A stretch of DNA of 64,000 nt from Maritimibacter alkaliphilus (GTDB taxonomy: Bacteria; Pseudomonadota; Alphaproteobacteria; Rhodobacterales; Rhodobacteraceae), in contig NZ_JAHVIT010000002.1 in the NCBI RefSeq assembly GCF_019801605.1, forward strand, positions 496,001 through 560,000. The letters run 5' to 3'. The translations under genes and the position numbers were made by a program. Shown here in pieces: positions 44,913 to 52,872 of the stretch. Every line of letters starts with the position of its first letter. Positions within the stretch are counted from its first letter, which is position 1. Under the pieces are notes generated by a model. The model made no database searches. It had not been told where the DNA came from and was given only the letters and a program-made list of their open reading frames with translations.

Positions 44913-45389
44913 TCAGGCCGCCCCGGTCAGGTCGCGGGTGAAGGTGAGGCTGGTGGGCCGGTCGTAGCCCGCGTGCGCCATGCGCCCGGTCTCGGCAAAG
45001 CCCATGCGGGCGAAGATCGCGTGGTTCTCGGTCAGCTCGATCCGGGATTGCAGCACGATCCGGGGCAGGTCGAGGGCCTCGGCACGCGTCACCGCATGGT
45101 CCATCAGCTGCCGCGAAAGCCCCGTGCCCCTGGCGGCCTCCGCCACGGCGAGCTTGCCGAGGTAGAGGTGATCCGTCTCGGGCGTCAGCAGCACGCAGGC
45201 CAGCGGCGCGGGGCCGGGCCGGATCACCCAGAGCTCCTTCGTCGCCGCCTCGCGGGCGAGGCTCTCGGGCGTCATGCGGTGGAGGGAGGAGGGCGGATCG
45301 ATCCGCGCCTCCATGTAGGCAAAGGCCGCGTGGAGCAGGGCATGGACAGGGGCCATGTCGTCCTGCGGTCCAAGGCGGACTGGCGTCAT
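44913..45389 (-). CDS. GNAT-family N-acetyltransferase
   Basis: A 158-residue acetyl-CoA-dependent acyltransferase. Acetyl-CoA-binding motif A is LYLGKLAVAEAARGTGLSRQLM in pieces (about residues 75-96), with the R-G-x-G loop. Motif B is IFARMGFAETGRM, and the C-terminus TSLTFTRDL. The substrate is not evident; small-molecule or tRNA targets are possible. The start ATG 45389 is two bases after the rluB stop, so it belongs to the rluB transcript. Confidence 0.9.
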   Translation of the reverse strand: MTPVRLGPQDDMAPVHALLHAAFAYMEARIDPPSSLHRMTPESLAREAATKELWVIRPGPAPLACVLLTPETDHLYLGKLAVAEAARGTGLSRQLMDHAVTRAEALDLPRIVLQSRIELTENHAIFARMGFAETGRMAHAGYDRPTSLTFTRDLTGAA

Positions 45390-45391
45390 GC

Positions 45392-46594
45392 TCAGCCGCG
45401 CGGCTTGCGGCGCGGCCCGGACGGGGCGCCGTCACGGCCCGAAGGGGCGCCGGAGCGGGAACCGGACTTGAAGCTCGGCTTGGGGCCTGACTTTGGCCCC
45501 GTGCCCGTGCCCGTGCCCGTGCCCGTGCCCGTGCCCGAGCCGGGCTTGCCGCCGGACCGGGGGCCGGATGTCGGACCGGGCTTGCCGCCATCCCGAGTAC
45601 GCGCGCCGGGCTTGCCACCGGTGCGGGGGCCCTTGCCGGGGGCGCCGCCCTCGGCGCGCGGCCCCTTGCCGGTGGACGCCCCACCCGACCGCGGCGCCTT
45701 GCCCGCCGGGCCGTCGGCCTTGGCGGCCCGGCCCGCGGTGATGCCCTTGCCGGTGAAGACCTTGCCTTCCCAGACGGGCGCCTCGGGTAGCGGCTTGGCG
45801 GGTTTTCTCGGGCGCAGCCCGGTCTTGCCCTTGGCGGCCCGCGCAGTGCCGATATCGTCGCCCAGTTCCAGACCCAGCTGGTCGCGCAGCACGCGGCGGC
45901 GCAGTTCCTCGACCGCGCCGGGCTTCAGCTGGCCCAGCTGGAACGGACCGTAGCTGACGCGGATCAGCCGGTTCACGGTCAGGCCGATCTCGGTCATGGC
46001 GCGGCGGATCTCGCGGTTCTTGCCCTCGCGCAGGCCCACCGTCAGCCAGGCGTTCGCGCCCTGCTGGCGGTCGATGTTCACCGTCATCGGCTGGAACTTT
46101 TCGCCCTCGATGACCACGCCCTTGCGCAGCGGCTCGAGGTCGGCGTCCTGCGGCTTGCCGTTCACCCGCACCCGGTACTTGCGCAGCCAGCCGGTCGAGG
46201 GCAGCTCCAGCCGGCGCTTCAGCTCGCCATCATTGGTCAGCAGCAGCAGCCCCTCGGAGTTGAGGTCGAGCCGGCCCACGGACATGACGCGCGGCATGTC
46301 CTCGGGCAGTTCGTCGAAGATCGTGGCGCGGCCCTGTTCGTCCTTCGCCGTGGTCACGAGGCCGGTGGGCTTATGATAGAGCCAGAGGCGCGGCGGCTCG
46401 GCGGCGGCCAGCGGCTTGCCGTCAACGGTGATCTTGTCACGCTCGGTCACGTTCAGCGCGGGGCTGTCGATCTTCTTGCCGTTCACGGTGACGCGGCCGG
46501 CCTCGACCATCCGCTCCGCTTCACGGCGCGAGGCGACGCCGGCGCGGGCCAGCACTTTGGCGATCCGGTCGCCGGGGGGGGATTTCTGCTCCAT
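45392..46594 (-). CDS. rluB: 23S rRNA/tRNA pseudouridine synthase, RsuA/RluB family, with long disordered tail
   Basis: A 400-residue pseudouridine synthase. S4 RNA-binding domain at about residues 8-60 (RIAKVLARAGVASRREAERM). Catalytic domain at about 68-245 with the nucleophile Asp in VGRLDLNSEGLLLLTNDG, ELPSTGWLRKYRVRVNGK, and REGKNREIRRAM. The enzyme modifies 23S rRNA near position 2605. A Gly/Pro/Arg/Lys-rich tail of about 140 residues follows, including a (Gly-Thr)n run coded by a GTGCCC-type hexamer repeat. ATG 46594 is chosen over an antisense extension. The GNAT gene follows directly. Confidence 0.93.
   Translation of the reverse strand: MEQKSPPGDRIAKVLARAGVASRREAERMVEAGRVTVNGKKIDSPALNVTERDKITVDGKPLAAAEPPRLWLYHKPTGLVTTAKDEQGRATIFDELPEDMPRVMSVGRLDLNSEGLLLLTNDGELKRRLELPSTGWLRKYRVRVNGKPQDADLEPLRKGVVIEGEKFQPMTVNIDRQQGANAWLTVGLREGKNREIRRAMTEIGLTVNRLIRVSYGPFQLGQLKPGAVEELRRRVLRDQLGLELGDDIGTARAAKGKTGLRPRKPAKPLPEAPVWEGKVFTGKGITAGRAAKADGPAGKAPRSGGASTGKGPRAEGGAPGKGPRTGGKPGARTRDGGKPGPTSGPRSGGKPGSGTGTGTGTGTGTGPKSGPKPSFKSGSRSGAPSGRDGAPSGPRRKPRG
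45501..45536. repeat. GTGCCC hexamer repeat inside rluB
   Basis: Six perfect tandem copies of GTGCCC (plus strand), in frame, encoding alternating Gly-Thr in the C-terminal tail of RluB. A length change keeps the frame, so copy number should vary between strains without loss of the enzyme. Confidence 0.9.
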
Positions 46595-46655
46595 CTTCCC
46601 GCGATAGCCGGATTCGGGCGCTTGCGGAAGACGGGACAGCGGGGCAGGAAGGGCC

Positions 46656-47105
46656 ATGACATTCCGCAGCCACATGCAGATCGCGCTGGACGAGGCGCAG
46701 GCCGCAGGCCGCCGGGGCGAGGTGCCGGTGGGCGCGGTGCTCCTCTCGCCCGACGGCGCGGTGCTGGCGCGCGACGGAAACCGCACGCGGGAATTGAACG
46801 ATCCTACCGCCCATGCCGAGATACTGGTGATCCGCGCCGCCTGCGAGACCCTGGGGCAGGAGCGGCTGCCGGGCTGCGATCTCTACGTGACGCTGGAGCC
46901 CTGCCCGATGTGCGCGGCGGCGATCTCCAATGCGCGGATTGCGCGGGTCTATTACGGCGCGGCTGATCCGAAATCGGGAGGGGTGGCGCAGGGGCCGCGG
47001 ATCTTCACCCACCGCCAGTGCCACCACGTGCCCGAGGTCTATGACGGGATCGGTGCGGAGCCGGCTGAGGCGCTGCTGAAGGACTTCTTCGCCGCGCGGC
47101 GGTGA
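46656..47105 (+). CDS. tadA: tRNA-specific adenosine deaminase
   Basis: A 149-residue zinc deaminase converting A34 of tRNA-Arg(ACG) to inosine. Seen: the zinc and catalytic motifs HAEILVIRAAC (His, catalytic Glu; about residues 53-63) and TLEPCPMCAAAI (two Cys; about 83-94), then ARIARVYYGAADPKSGG-like region and the C-terminal helix FFAARR. Length is normal for TadA. Start ATG 46656 faces the rluB start 61 bases away, so the two are divergent. Confidence 0.95.
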   Translation: MTFRSHMQIALDEAQAAGRRGEVPVGAVLLSPDGAVLARDGNRTRELNDPTAHAEILVIRAACETLGQERLPGCDLYVTLEPCPMCAAAISNARIARVYYGAADPKSGGVAQGPRIFTHRQCHHVPEVYDGIGAEPAEALLKDFFAARR

Positions 47106-47113
47106 GGCGCTCC

Positions 47114-47158
47114 CCGGAAAATTCGAATTTTCCGGTCCGTTTTCTTCGAAGAAAACGG
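47114..47158. repeat. Paired TTCGAA palindromes, A-B order, after tadA
   Basis: Perfect type A (47114-47135) and perfect type B (47137-47158), one base apart, 8 bases past the tadA stop. A weaker third palindrome, AAATTCTTC-a-AAGAATTT, is at 47208-47225. They lie between the convergent tadA and the UPF0173 gene. Confidence 0.78.
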
Positions 47159-47268
47159 GCAGGGCCATCTGTGGCGTGCATCCAGGATTTTTCGAATAAT
47201 CGTGGCAAAATTCTTCAAAGAATTTCGAGGGGCCGCGGGCGGCCCCTCGCAGGCATGGGCCGGGGCGA

Positions 47269-47964
47269 TCAGATCTCGATCGCGGTCATCACCTCGGGCT
47301 CGATGACAGCGACGCCGGGCAGGGCGGCGGCCAGTTTCTCGGCCGATTGCTCCAGCGCGGGGAAGGTCTTGTAGTGCATCGGGATGACGGTCTTGAAGTC
47401 GAAGAAGGTCTTGGCCGCATAGGCCGCGCGCTTCATGTCCATCGTGTAGTGGCCACCGGCGCAGAGGATGCCGATGTCGGGTTCATGCAGCGCGTTGAAG
47501 ACGCCCATGTCCGCCATCACGTCCGTGTCGCCGGAGAAATAGATCGTGTGACCCTCGCCCGAGATCATGAAGCCCGATTCGCTGCCGAGGTAGATCGGCC
47601 CGTCCGGCCCCTCGGTCGAGGAGGAGTGGGTCGCGTTCACCATGGTGACCTGCGCGTTGCCAAGGTCGATGGTGCCGCCCTTGTTGAACCCGGTGGCATT
47701 CTTCACGCCCTTCTTGCCCGACAGCCAGCCCATCAGCTCGACCATGCCGAAGACCGGGATGTCCAGCTCCTCGGCGATGGCGGGCACGTCGGCGACGTGG
47801 TCGCCGTGGCCGTGGGTGCAGAAGATATGGGTCGCGCCCTTGATGGCCGCGTCGCGCTTGTCGTCCGGGAAGACGGGGTTGCCGGTCAGGAAGGGGTCGA
47901 TCAGCAGCACCTTGTCCTCGATCTCGAGACGGAAGGAGCCGTGGCCCAGCCAGATGATTTTCAT
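47269..47964 (-). CDS. UPF0173 metal-dependent hydrolase (metallo-beta-lactamase fold)
   Basis: A 231-residue metallo-beta-lactamase-fold protein of the UPF0173/YtkL group. Seen: MKIIWLGHGSFRLE, the metal motif THGHGDHVAD (about residues 50-59), ATGFNKGG, NATHSSSTEGPDGPI, FSGDTDVMADM, and the late histidine in VIPMHYKTFP. All expected metal ligands are present. Reaction not established for the family. ATG 47964 has GGAGG upstream. Convergent with tadA. Confidence 0.92.
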   Translation of the reverse strand: MKIIWLGHGSFRLEIEDKVLLIDPFLTGNPVFPDDKRDAAIKGATHIFCTHGHGDHVADVPAIAEELDIPVFGMVELMGWLSGKKGVKNATGFNKGGTIDLGNAQVTMVNATHSSSTEGPDGPIYLGSESGFMISGEGHTIYFSGDTDVMADMGVFNALHEPDIGILCAGGHYTMDMKRAAYAAKTFFDFKTVIPMHYKTFPALEQSAEKLAAALPGVAVIEPEVMTAIEI

Positions 47965-48057
47965 GTTGAACCTCCAACGGAAACGGCCACCCTTGGGGCG
48001 GGCGGCCCGGAAACACGGGGCAGAGCCTAGCGCGTGCCGTGAGGAAGGAAAGAGCCG

Positions 48058-48726
48058 ATGGACTGGACCCGGGCGGTGGATGCCTATTGCGAACGCACCG
48101 GGCCGGACTACTGGTCGGAGCCGGTGAACGCCCTGACGAACCTCGCTTTCCTGCTCTCGGCGGCGGTGATGTGGCGACGCTGTGCAGGGCTGGCGACGGG
48201 CCGGATCACGGGCCGGGTGCTCTGCGCCATCCTCTTCGTGATCGGGATCGGCTCGTGGCTGTTCCACACCCATGCGCAGGCCTGGGCCGGGATGGCCGAC
48301 ACGCTGCCGATCCTCGTCTTCATCCTCGCCTATATCTTCGTGGCGAACCGGGATTTCTGGGGCATGCGCCCGCTTTATGCCGCCCTCGCGGTGCTGGCCT
48401 TCTTTCCCTTCGTCGCGCTGACGCTGCCGCTCTTCCGGCTGATCCCGGGCATCGGCTCCTCGGCGGGCTATGCGCCGGTGCCGCTCCTGATCGCGCTCTA
48501 TGCCATCGGGCTGCGGGGGCGGGCGCCGGAACTGGCGCGCAACCTCGCCCTCGGGGCGGGTCTGCTGGTGCTCTCGATCACCTTCCGGGCGCTGGACGGG
48601 CCGCTCTGCACGGCGCTGCCGGGGGGCACGCATTTCCTCTGGCACCTGATGAATGCGCTCATGCTGGGCTGGATGATCGAGACATGGCGGCGCCACCGCC
48701 TTGCGGGCGCGGGGCGCGGGCGGTAA
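48058..48726 (+). CDS. Ceramidase-domain integral membrane hydrolase
   Basis: A 222-residue protein with about seven hydrophobic segments, matching the alkaline-ceramidase/CREST superfamily. Seen: AVDAYCERTGPDYWSEPVNALTNLAFL in pieces at residues 5-32, which holds the family's Glu, Ser and Asn; GSWLFHTHAQAWAGMADTLPI at about 65-85, with the zinc-site His and the Asp; and C-terminal THFLWHLMNALML with the second His pair. Bacterial members are candidate lipid hydrolases; activity on ceramide is not shown here. It precedes gatC by 30 bases. Confidence 0.85.
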   Translation: MDWTRAVDAYCERTGPDYWSEPVNALTNLAFLLSAAVMWRRCAGLATGRITGRVLCAILFVIGIGSWLFHTHAQAWAGMADTLPILVFILAYIFVANRDFWGMRPLYAALAVLAFFPFVALTLPLFRLIPGIGSSAGYAPVPLLIALYAIGLRGRAPELARNLALGAGLLVLSITFRALDGPLCTALPGGTHFLWHLMNALMLGWMIETWRRHRLAGAGRGR

Positions 48727-48756
48727 AGGCTTGCGGGACCAAAGGAGAGACGCGCC

Positions 48757-49044
48757 ATGTCGATCGACACCGATACCGCCGCCCGCGTGGCCAAGCTGGC
48801 CCGGATCAAGGTTGAACCCGACCAGCTTCCCGCGCTTGCGGAGGAGTTCAACAACATCCTCGGCTTCATCGAACAGCTGAACGAGGTGGACGTGGAGGGC
48901 GTGGAGCCCATGACCTCCGTCACCCCGCAGCGCCTGAAGCGGCGCGAGGACGTGGTGACCGAGGGCGACCAGCAGGACAAGATCCTCGCCAATGCCCCCG
49001 ATGCCCGCGAAGGGTTCTTCGCCGTGCCCAAGGTGGTCGAATAA
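48757..49044 (+). CDS. gatC: Aspartyl/glutamyl-tRNA amidotransferase subunit C
   Basis: A 95-residue subunit that stabilises the GatA-GatB complex, which converts Glu-tRNA-Gln or Asp-tRNA-Asn to the amide. Seen: the family pattern VAKLARIKVEPDQLPALAEEFNNILGFIEQLNEVD in pieces, and EGVEPMTSVTPQRLKRREDVVTEGD. ATG 48757 has GGAGAGA upstream. gatA follows after 109 bases on the same strand; gatB is not in the window. Confidence 0.96.
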   Translation: MSIDTDTAARVAKLARIKVEPDQLPALAEEFNNILGFIEQLNEVDVEGVEPMTSVTPQRLKRREDVVTEGDQQDKILANAPDAREGFFAVPKVVE

Positions 49045-49153
49045 GCCACGCTGGCCCGGGGACGCGCCTGCCTGCGCGCCCGACCCCCTGCCGCCCCCTG
49101 CCGCGCTGTGCCCCCACAGCTGACGATGTGCCTGCCGAGAGAGGCGAGACCCG

Positions 49154-50641
49154 ATGACCGAACTGAACAAGCTGACCATTGCCGAGGCCCGCGACCTGCT
49201 GCGCAGCGGTGACGTGACCTCGAAGGCCCTGACCGAGGCCTGCCTGAGCGCCGTCGAAGGCGCCGGTGCGCTGAACGCCTTCGTCCACAAGACCCCCGAG
49301 ATCGCGCTGCAACAGGCCGAGGCCGCCGATGCCCGCCTCAAGGCCGGCGACGCGCCCGCGCTCTGCGGCATTCCGCTGGGGATCAAGGACCTCTACTGCA
49401 CCAAGGGCGTGCCCAGCCAGGCGGCGAGCAGCATCCTCGAAGGCTTCAAGCCCGAGTACGAGTCGACCGTCACGCAGAACCTCTTCGACGATGGCGCGGT
49501 CATGCTGGGCAAGCTCAACATGGACGAATTCGCCATGGGCTCCTCGAACGAGACCTCGGCCTATGGCAACGCGGTGAACCCCTGGCGGCGCGGCAACGAC
49601 GACACCGCGCTGACGCCCGGCGGCTCTTCCGGTGGCTCGGCCGCGGCCGTGGCGGCGGACCTCTGCCTCGGCGCGACGGGCACGGACACCGGCGGGTCGA
49701 TCCGCCAGCCCTGTGCCCTTACCGGCACCGTGGGGATCAAGCCGACCTATGGCCGCTGTTCCCGCTGGGGCATCATCGCCTTCGCCTCCTCGCTGGATCA
49801 GGCCGGGCCGATGACCAAGACCGTGCGCGACAGCGCGATCATGCTGCAGTCCATGTGCTCGCACGATGCCAAGGACAGCACTTCGACCGACCTGCCCGTG
49901 CCCGATTTCGAGGCCGCGCTGACCGGTGACATCCGGGGCAAGACCATCGGCATCCCGCGCGAGTACCGGATCGACGGCATCCCCGACGAGATCGACGCGA
50001 TCTGGAAACGCGGCACCGAGATGCTGAAGGACGCGGGCGCCAAGGTGGTGGACATCTCGCTGCCCCACACCAAGTACGCGCTGCCCGCCTACTACGTGAT
50101 CGCGCCGGCCGAGGCCTCCTCGAACCTCGCGCGCTATGACGGCGTGCGCTATGGCCACCGCGCCAAGCTGGCGCAGGGCGACGGCATCACCGAGATGTAC
50201 GAGAAGACCCGCGCCGAAGGCTTCGGCCACGAGGTGCAGCGCCGGATCATGGTCGGCACCTACGTGCTCTCCGCCGGGTTCTACGACGCCTACTACAACC
50301 GCGCGCGCAAGGTCCGCACCCTGATCAAGCGCGACTTCGAAGAGGCCTTCGCACAGGGCGTGGATGCCATCCTGACGCCCGCCACCCCCTCCGCCGCCTT
50401 CGGCCTGGGCGAGATGAAGGACGCCGATCCGGTTCAAATGTACTTGAACGATGTGTTTACCGTGACGGTGAACCTTGCGGGCCTGCCCGGCGTTTCGGTA
50501 CCAGCGGGGCTGGACAAGCAGGGCCTGCCCCTCGGGCTGCAACTCATCGGCCGGCCCTGGGAAGAGGCAGATCTGCTGAATACCGCCCTCGCGCTGGAGA
50601 CGGCCGCGGGCTTCGTGGATAAGCCGGCCAAATGGTGGTAA
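49154..50641 (+). CDS. gatA: Aspartyl/glutamyl-tRNA amidotransferase subunit A
   Basis: A 495-residue amidase-signature enzyme supplying ammonia from glutamine for tRNA-dependent amidation. Catalytic Ser-cisSer-Lys triad seen: Lys in [14 protein letters not shown] (about residue 80), the cis-Ser in [14 protein letters not shown] (about 155) and the nucleophile Ser in [16 protein letters not shown] (about 180). The C-terminal [20 protein letters not shown] is also typical. GatC precedes it. Length and all motifs are normal. Confidence 0.97.
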   Translation: MTELNKLTIAEARDLLRSGDVTSKALTEACLSAVEGAGALNAFVHKTPEIALQQAEAADARLKAGDAPALCGIPLGIKDLYCTKGVPSQAASSILEGFKPEYESTVTQNLFDDGAVMLGKLNMDEFAMGSSNETSAYGNAVNPWRRGNDDTALTPGGSSGGSAAAVAADLCLGATGTDTGGSIRQPCALTGTVGIKPTYGRCSRWGIIAFASSLDQAGPMTKTVRDSAIMLQSMCSHDAKDSTSTDLPVPDFEAALTGDIRGKTIGIPREYRIDGIPDEIDAIWKRGTEMLKDAGAKVVDISLPHTKYALPAYYVIAPAEASSNLARYDGVRYGHRAKLAQGDGITEMYEKTRAEGFGHEVQRRIMVGTYVLSAGFYDAYYNRARKVRTLIKRDFEEAFAQGVDAILTPATPSAAFGLGEMKDADPVQMYLNDVFTVTVNLAGLPGVSVPAGLDKQGLPLGLQLIGRPWEEADLLNTALALETAAGFVDKPAKWW

Positions 50642-50678
50642 ACCTGCCCGTCAGGAGCAGGCGATAGAGAGGACAGAC

Positions 50679-51551
50679 ATGTCCAAGCGGATGATTTCCT
50701 GCGGAGTTGTGGCCCTGGTGGCGCTCTCTGCATGTGCCCCGACGGTGCCCGACAGCGCCGCGGGTGTGGGCTTTGGCGACTACGACAGCTACCAGCAGCA
50801 GCGGGAAGCCGCCCTCGCCACCGGCGGCGGGCGGACCTACTCCCTGCCGCCGCAGCGCAACGGGGCCGCAGGCAGCGCCCCGATGTCCGCGATGACCAGC
50901 GACAGCCCGGTCAACGCCATGCCGGCCCCGGCCCAGATCACCGCGCAACCGCTGGACGGCGGCACCGTCAACGTGCCCTCGGGCCTGTCGCAACCGGTCG
51001 CCACCGGGTCCGCCGCCACTGCCACGGGCGGGGCGGATGACATCGCCGCCGAGACCCGCGCAGCCCTGAACGCGGCGCAGCGGAACTCCGGCCAGCAGCC
51101 GCTGCAGGCCAGCCCGAACAACCCGCCGCCCGAGGCCGTGGGCCCGATGGGCCTGTCGCGCGAGAATGACTTCAGCGCCGTCGGTGACCTGCGCTCGATC
51201 GAGGGCGACAAGGAACGCATGGCCGAGAACCGGGCCAACTATCAGGTCATCCAGCCCGAGGCCCTGCCCGAGCGGACCTCGACCGGGCCGAACATCGTGG
51301 CCTACGCGTTGCAGACCTCGAACCCGGTGGGCCAGCAGGTCTTCAGCCGCGGTGGCTTCAACGTGGCCGCACGCAACGCGCGCAACTGCGCGAAATACGC
51401 CTCGCCCGACCTCGCGCAGGAGGATTTCCTGAGCAATGGCGGCCCGCAGCGGGACCGCATGAGCCTCGACCCCGATGGCGACGGCTACGCCTGCAGCTGG
51501 GATCCGCGGCCGTTCCGCCGCGCCGGCGCCGCGGCCCGGCAGGGTGGCTGA
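50679..51551 (+). CDS. Hypothetical lipoprotein with C-terminal DPDGDGYACSWDP motif
   Basis: A 290-residue predicted lipoprotein: signal peptide with lipobox LSAC (Cys19). A long low-complexity Ala/Gly/Pro/Gln-rich linker spans about residues 25-150, then a conserved-looking domain follows (about 155-290). That domain carries two cysteines and a calcium-binding-like motif, NCAKYASPDLAQEDFLSNGG then DPDGDGYACSWDP. This resembles the excalibur-type Ca-binding motif (DxDxDGxxC) of surface proteins. ATG 50679 has GAGAGGAC. Its end overlaps the amidase start. Surface or envelope role inferred. Confidence 0.75.
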   Translation: MSKRMISCGVVALVALSACAPTVPDSAAGVGFGDYDSYQQQREAALATGGGRTYSLPPQRNGAAGSAPMSAMTSDSPVNAMPAPAQITAQPLDGGTVNVPSGLSQPVATGSAATATGGADDIAAETRAALNAAQRNSGQQPLQASPNNPPPEAVGPMGLSRENDFSAVGDLRSIEGDKERMAENRANYQVIQPEALPERTSTGPNIVAYALQTSNPVGQQVFSRGGFNVAARNARNCAKYASPDLAQEDFLSNGGPQRDRMSLDPDGDGYACSWDPRPFRRAGAAARQGG

Positions 51552-52296
51552 GGACGCAAGCGTCCCGTCCGGCGCACCGGACGGGGCTGCCGCCGAGGGG
51601 CTGGCTGACTGGCAGGCCTCGCCCAACGTGAATGCCCGCCGCCACGGCGGTGACCCGGACATGGTGGTTGTGCATTACACCGCCATGGCCAGCGCCGAGG
51701 ACGCCCTGCGCCGCCTCTGCGACGCTTGCCCGCCCGAGGGGCTGGGCCCCGTCTCCTGCCATTACCTGATCTCGGAAACCGGCCGCATCTGGCAGATGGT
51801 GCGCGAGCGCGACCGCGCCTGGCACGCCGGGGTCGGTGCATGGGGCGGGCGCGAGGACGTGAATTCGCATTCCATCGGGATCGAACTGGCCAACACCGGC
51901 CTGCATCCCTTCCCCGAGCCGCAGATGGCGGCGCTGGAGGCGCTGCTGCCGGGTATACTCGCGCGGTGGGCCATCGCGCCTGCGCGGGTGATCGGCCATT
52001 CCGACATGGCGCCGGGCCGCAAGATCGACCCGGGCCCGCGCTTCGACTGGCGCAGGCTGGCGCGGCAGGGCCTCTCGGTCTGGCCGGGGGCGGCGGGGGA
52101 GGGGGATTTCCACGCCGATCTGGCGCGCTTCGGCTACCCGGTGGAGGCGGTGGCGGAGGCGGACCTGCTGGAGGCCTTCCGGGCGCGCTTCCGGCCCCAT
52201 GGCCGTGGCCCCGTCAGCGCCGAGGACCGTCGCATCGCGCGCGATCTGGCAGAGCGCTTCCCGGCCCGTGCGGGGGCGCACAGCCCCACCGCTTGA
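51544..52296 (+). CDS. N-acetylmuramoyl-L-alanine amidase, AmiD/AmpD type
   Basis: A 250-residue amidase_2 (zinc) enzyme cutting the bond between N-acetylmuramic acid and L-alanine. Seen: the first zinc His in MVVVHYTAMASAEDALRRL, SCHYLISETGRIWQMV, ERDRAWHAGVGAWGG (second His), NSHSIGIELANTG with the Glu, and VIGHSDMAPGRKIDPGPRFDW (third His and the DP(G) signature). GTG 51544 overlaps the lipoprotein end by 8 bases and is preferred. A longer frame from ATG 51475 would overlap by 77. No signal peptide seen, suggesting a cytosolic recycling enzyme (AmpD-like). Confidence 0.85.
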   Translation: MAEDASVPSGAPDGAAAEGLADWQASPNVNARRHGGDPDMVVVHYTAMASAEDALRRLCDACPPEGLGPVSCHYLISETGRIWQMVRERDRAWHAGVGAWGGREDVNSHSIGIELANTGLHPFPEPQMAALEALLPGILARWAIAPARVIGHSDMAPGRKIDPGPRFDWRRLARQGLSVWPGAAGEGDFHADLARFGYPVEAVAEADLLEAFRARFRPHGRGPVSAEDRRIARDLAERFPARAGAHSPTA

Positions 52297-52346
52297 TCGC
52301 CGGGCCCGGCCTGCGCCAGATGGCCCCATCGGCGCAGGAGGCCCCC

Positions 52347-52814
52347 ATGGACGATCAGGTCTTTACCTCTCACATCCGCTGGACCGGGAACCGGGGCGAC
52401 GGCACGGCCCATTACCGCGCCTATGACCGGACATGGGACGTGGCCGCGCCGGGCAAGGCGCCGATCCCCTGTTCCAACGATCCGATGCTGGGCGGCGATC
52501 CTGCGAAGATGAACCCGGAGGACCTGCTGCTCTCGGCCCTCGCCGGGTGCCACATGCTGTGGTTCCTGCATTATGCCTCGGATGCGGGGATCGTCGTGCT
52601 GGGCTACGAGGACAGCCCGCACGGGGTCGGGGAACATGGTGCAGGCGGGGCAGGGCGCTTCCTGCGGGCCGAGCTGCGGCCGCGGATCACCGTTGCGGCA
52701 GGGACCGACATCCATGTGGCCGATGCGATCCACAGGCGTATCCACGAGGTCTGTTTCATCGCGCGGTCGGTCTCCTTCCCGGTGGGGATCCGGGCGCGGT
52801 ACCGCCTGGGGTGA
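52347..52814 (+). CDS. OsmC-family peroxiredoxin-like protein
   Basis: A 155-residue OsmC/Ohr-superfamily protein. It has both redox cysteines: SALAGCHMLWFLHYASDAGI (first Cys with preceding conserved LL-A-GC) and IHEVCFIARSVSFPVG (second Cys). The family reduces organic peroxides with lipoyl or thiol reductants. The N-terminal GTAHYRAYDRTWDVAAPGK is typical of the YhfA/OsmC branch. ATG 52347 has AGGAGG upstream. It follows the amidase by 50 bases and is convergent with ecm. Confidence 0.9.
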   Translation: MDDQVFTSHIRWTGNRGDGTAHYRAYDRTWDVAAPGKAPIPCSNDPMLGGDPAKMNPEDLLLSALAGCHMLWFLHYASDAGIVVLGYEDSPHGVGEHGAGGAGRFLRAELRPRITVAAGTDIHVADAIHRRIHEVCFIARSVSFPVGIRARYRLG

Positions 52815-52846
52815 GACCCGGGGGCTGTCTGCCCCCGGACCCCCGA

Positions 52847-52868
52847 GAGTACTTCAGGAAAGATGAAG
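52847..52868. repeat. GAGTACTT...AAAGATGAAG dispersed element
   Basis: Near copy of the 1004-1025 element: GAGTACTT then CAGGA then AAGATGAAG, in the short gap between the convergent OsmC and ecm genes. Confidence 0.45.
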
Positions 52869-52872
52869 GGGC

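Noticed and set aside
51475-51543. Earlier start for the amidase
   Set aside because: It would overlap the lipoprotein gene by 77 bases and adds Ala/Pro/Arg-rich residues; GTG 51544 lies at the usual overlap.
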